From JBJHBP01 sp050485645 (lineage in GTDB: Bacteria; Pseudomonadota; Gammaproteobacteria; Steroidobacterales; Rariloculaceae): a DNA stretch of 64,000 bases. Where the stretch lies: assembly GCA_050485645.1 (NCBI GenBank), contig JBJHBT010000001.1, positions 124,001 through 188,000 on the forward strand, written 5' to 3'. A program made the translations under genes and the position numbers. Of the stretch, positions 63,679 through 64,000 are shown in pieces (within the stretch, counting starts at the first letter, position 1; every line of letters begins with the position of its first letter). Below the pieces are notes generated by a model that was not told the DNA's origin, ran no database searches, and worked only from the letters and a program-made list of their open reading frames with translations.

Positions 63679-64000
63679 TCAGAACCAGAAGCGAATTCCC
63701 GCCACCGCGCGGGTATCACGCGCCGGGCGACCAGAGGCACGGACAAGTGCCGCCGTATTACCACGCGCGACCTCGCGAGTCACACCCAGATACGGCGCGA
63801 CATCGCGGCGTATCTCATAGCGGAATCGCAGGCCGCCTTCGAGCCTGGCAAGGCCTGAGCCCACGGAGGCATCGAGGTCATCGCGAGCATACCAATGTGT
63901 CTTGAACAGAGGCTGAACGACGAACCGCCGCGTCAGATGCATTTCGTACTCCACCTTGAAACTGGCCATCAGCCGACCGGACTCGCCCAGATACGCCGTT
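63679..64000 (-). CDS. copB: Copper resistance protein CopB, C-terminal part (runs off the window)
   Basis: The last 106 codons of an outer-membrane beta-barrel protein: TAYLGESGRLMASFKVEYEM, then LEGGLRFRYEIRRDVAPYLG and RAVAGIRFWF. These strands are typical of CopB, and the next genes are copC and copD. The 5-prime part and any copA lie outside. No internal start is needed, as the frame continues past 64000. Confidence 0.85.
   Translation of the reverse strand, partial: TAYLGESGRLMASFKVEYEMHLTRRFVVQPLFKTHWYARDDLDASVGSGLARLEGGLRFRYEIRRDVAPYLGVTREVARGNTAALVRASGRPARDTRAVAGIRFWF

Overview
The window is a dense, high-GC chromosomal segment from a gammaproteobacterium. I infer this from the protein types (bifunctional ThrA, AcnA, FumC, a NudJ-MnmA pair near PurB, an LdtD/MepK pair, Bfd/Bfr) and the gene order; the genus cannot be named from sequence alone, though a marine or soil lineage near Woeseiaceae/Steroidobacterales/Xanthomonadales would fit. 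I recognise no rRNA, tRNA, CRISPR array, insertion sequence or prophage. Genes are close-packed, many with ATGA, GTGA, TTGA or 8-nt overlaps.

Layout. 1-10.8 kb is core metabolism: the start of mazG, a CoA-pyrophosphatase-type Nudix gene, fumC, purB, a PLD-like protein, nudJ, mnmA, acnA, a TPR protein and tatD. 10.9-16.1 kb reads leftward as rpe, thrA, thrC and a NERD-domain membrane protein; thrB is absent. 16.2-18.2 kb is a TetR/MFS efflux-type pair, then a Fur-box-preceded bfd and a convergent bfr. 19.1-22.4 kb encodes E1-alpha, E1-beta and E2 of a 2-oxoacid dehydrogenase without E3. 22.5-27 kb holds an MFS transporter, a CPD photolyase and a GlxA-type AraC regulator in one coupled leftward set, divergent from an OsmC-family gene. 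27.1-31.9 kb is a rightward cluster: arginase, ornithine aminotransferase, an SDR whose Ser-Tyr-Lys triad is replaced, and the two subunits of an aconitase X enzyme.

31.9-36.6 kb: MepK-like and LdtD-like peptidoglycan genes are divergent; the transpeptidase gene overlaps one for a secreted DUF151 (bifunctional-nuclease family) protein fused to a PDZ-like domain; an AbgT transporter follows. 36.7-41.7 kb: exported amidohydrolase, an unknown exported protein and a large FtsX-type permease. 41.9-49.1 kb: a Crp/Fnr-like regulator, a small Cys-rich exported peptide, a CHASE2 adenylate/guanylate cyclase and, divergent from it, a FecR-TPR-beta-barrel outer-membrane protein. This looks like an envelope-to-cyclic-nucleotide signalling locus. 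49.6-53.8 kb is a cyclic-di-GMP locus (hybrid kinase, REC-EAL and GAF-GGDEF).

53.8-58.4 kb: a DUF6152-type secreted protein whose signal peptide is built on a hexanucleotide microsatellite, an MscS channel, and a GTGA-coupled trio with a metallo-beta-lactamase-fold hydrolase between two paralogous secreted proteins. 58.6-62.3 kb: a small unknown protein, a SLC13-type anion transporter and a LigM-like tetrahydrofolate-dependent O-demethylase. 62.4-64 kb: copD, copC and the 3-prime part of copB.

The observations I would check first are the triad-less SDR with aconitase X, the secreted DUF151-PDZ protein coupled to an L,D-transpeptidase, the FecR-barrel/CHASE2-cyclase pair, the microsatellite signal peptide, and the paralogue-flanked metallo-hydrolase operon.
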